The notes beneath the pieces are model-generated. The model was not told the DNA's origin, ran no database searches, and saw nothing but the letters and a program-made list of their open reading frames with translations. Positions 63,295 through 64,000 of a DNA stretch of 64,000 bases are shown here, one piece after another (positions within the stretch are counted from its first letter, which is position 1; every line of letters begins with the position of its first letter). The translations under genes and the position numbers were made by a program. The DNA is from Flavobacterium praedii (GTDB lineage Bacteria; Bacteroidota; Bacteroidia; Flavobacteriales; Flavobacteriaceae), in contig NZ_CP113948.1 of assembly GCF_026810365.1 (NCBI RefSeq), forward strand, positions 2,133,001 through 2,197,000, in the 5' to 3' direction.

Positions 63295-63469
63295 ATTTTT
63301 TTTAGATAATAGATGAAAAGATAAGAGATAATAGACTCATCCTAAAAGACTAAAGTACTAAAAAAAACCAACAACTTAACTTACAAAGTTAAAAAGACAG
63401 ATAATTCTACAAAAATTTAAAATCATTAATCAATTAATGATTAAAATGCTCGATATAAAATTGAAAAAA

Positions 63470-63952
63470 TTATTTCAATAAATACAATTTAGCACAAGCT
63501 CTAGCATCAGATAAAGCTTCGTGATGATTCAGTTGAATTTGCATTGCTTTACAGCAATCACTTAATTTAGTTGGTTTTAAACCTTTAGATTTATATATTT
63601 TGACAGTACATTCCCAACGGGATCCAATATTTAAATCTTCGTAGTTCAAACCATAAAGCGCCATAGATTTAGATAAAACATTACGATCAAAACTTTCATT
63701 ATGCGCCACAATGATTCTGTTTTGAAGTCTTTTTTGAATTTCGGGAAAAACCTCTACAAACGATTTAGCATTCGCCGTATCTCTCGGATAAATTCCATGT
63801 ACTCGAATCGTAAAAGGATTGTATTCGTTGTTGGGTGGTTTGATTAAAGTCACAAACTCATCTACAATAACCCCATTTTCGACGGTAACAATCCCAACCG
63901 AACACGGATGATAAGCGGTGGCCGTTTCAAAATCTATAGCAGTAAAGGTCAT
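63470..63952 (-). CDS. DEDDh 3'-5' exonuclease (DnaQ-like)
   Basis: The 160-residue protein is a DnaQ-like exonuclease. Exo I is FTAIDFETATAYHPCSVGIV (D and E metal ligands), Exo II is IIVAHNESFDRNVLSKSMAL and Exo III is NHHEALSDARACAKLYLLK, with the DEDDh histidine in NHHEALSDA. The set D-E-D-H-D is complete. It is shorter than DnaQ because it lacks the polymerase-binding tail, so it is a stand-alone enzyme that trims DNA or RNA 3' ends. Short GATTGCAGATTTT repeats follow upstream to the window end. Confidence 0.92.
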   Translation of the reverse strand: MTFTAIDFETATAYHPCSVGIVTVENGVIVDEFVTLIKPPNNEYNPFTIRVHGIYPRDTANAKSFVEVFPEIQKRLQNRIIVAHNESFDRNVLSKSMALYGLNYEDLNIGSRWECTVKIYKSKGLKPTKLSDCCKAMQIQLNHHEALSDARACAKLYLLK

Positions 63953-64000
63953 AGGTATTTTAGAATTTAGATTGCAGATTTTAGATTGCAGATTTTGAAG

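Noticed and set aside
63953..64000. Short GATTGCAGATTTT direct repeats at the window end
   Set aside because: Simple AT-rich repeats of a kind seen in several spacers here. The window ends before their extent can be judged.

Overview
The window looks like the chromosome of a Flavobacterium-type member of the Bacteroidota. The DNA is AT-rich, many genes follow a promoter box of the TAnnTTTG type typical of this phylum, and there are Bacteroidota family proteins (DUF2851, DUF3467, PspC-like, DUF134). The rpsU-xerC-hpf-tRNA-tuf-secE-nusG-rplKAJL-rpoBC block has the usual order. No species name can be given from the sequence alone.

Layout. 1-11.9 kb is housekeeping: a GNAT acetyltransferase cut by the window edge, a four-helix-bundle (23S intervening-sequence type) gene with its own flanking repeats, dapF, an HtrA/DegP protease, a long-form GAPDH, a divergent Lrp-type regulator and alanine dehydrogenase, a Uma2 nuclease, an amino-acid permease, a LysM-NlpC/P60 cell-wall hydrolase and a hemolysin-III/TrhA membrane protein. 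11.9-29 kb is an accessory island. 29-41.9 kb holds alkane monooxygenase (alkB) with a DoxX-like protein and a Crp-type regulator, both aconitases, a MoxR ATPase, a SurA-like PPIase and release factor 3. 42-57.5 kb is the transcription/translation superoperon on the minus strand, with four tRNAs. 57.5-64 kb holds acyl-CoA dehydrogenase, a ComEA-like HhH protein, an APC permease, a PspC-like protein, DUF2851 and a DEDDh exonuclease.

The island is the most interesting part. It is built as a mobile cassette array: gene units are separated by sites of about 130 bp that look like integron attC recombination sites. The sites have an R''-like RYYYAAC core, a 10-bp L''/L' inverted repeat around CGCTACAAGC/GCTTGTAGCG, and an R'-like GTTRRRY core. 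The strongest evidence is cassette-specific: the first 8-10 bases of each cassette are the reverse complement of the last bases before the next site. This is what is expected if each cassette once was a circle closed at its own attC. No integron integrase is in the window (the XerC at 56-57 kb is the normal chromosomal one), so the locus resembles a CALIN, a cluster of attC sites without an integrase. Cassette cargo includes a heavy-metal-binding/zinc-ribbon protein, a nucleotidyltransferase with an overlapping partner gene, a zeta-toxin-like kinase remnant, a Crp regulator with a membrane protein, a GNAT acetyltransferase, a lipoprotein, a DUF3883 remnant and a TPR-like secreted protein.

This array has been cut up by two non-autonomous palindromic elements. 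Element A (six copies, about 297 bp) has terminal inverted repeats of about 29 bp that are themselves hairpins. Element B (two copies, about 122 bp) has the same design. Element copies sit at nearly every break: split attC sites, split hlyIII-like and alkB genes, and the ends of two segmental duplications (1.7 kb and 0.65 kb). Between the elements lie a DUF134/NifX-type iron-cluster operon behind a 50-bp near-perfect palindrome and a 690-residue PLP-enzyme-like protein that I cannot assign.
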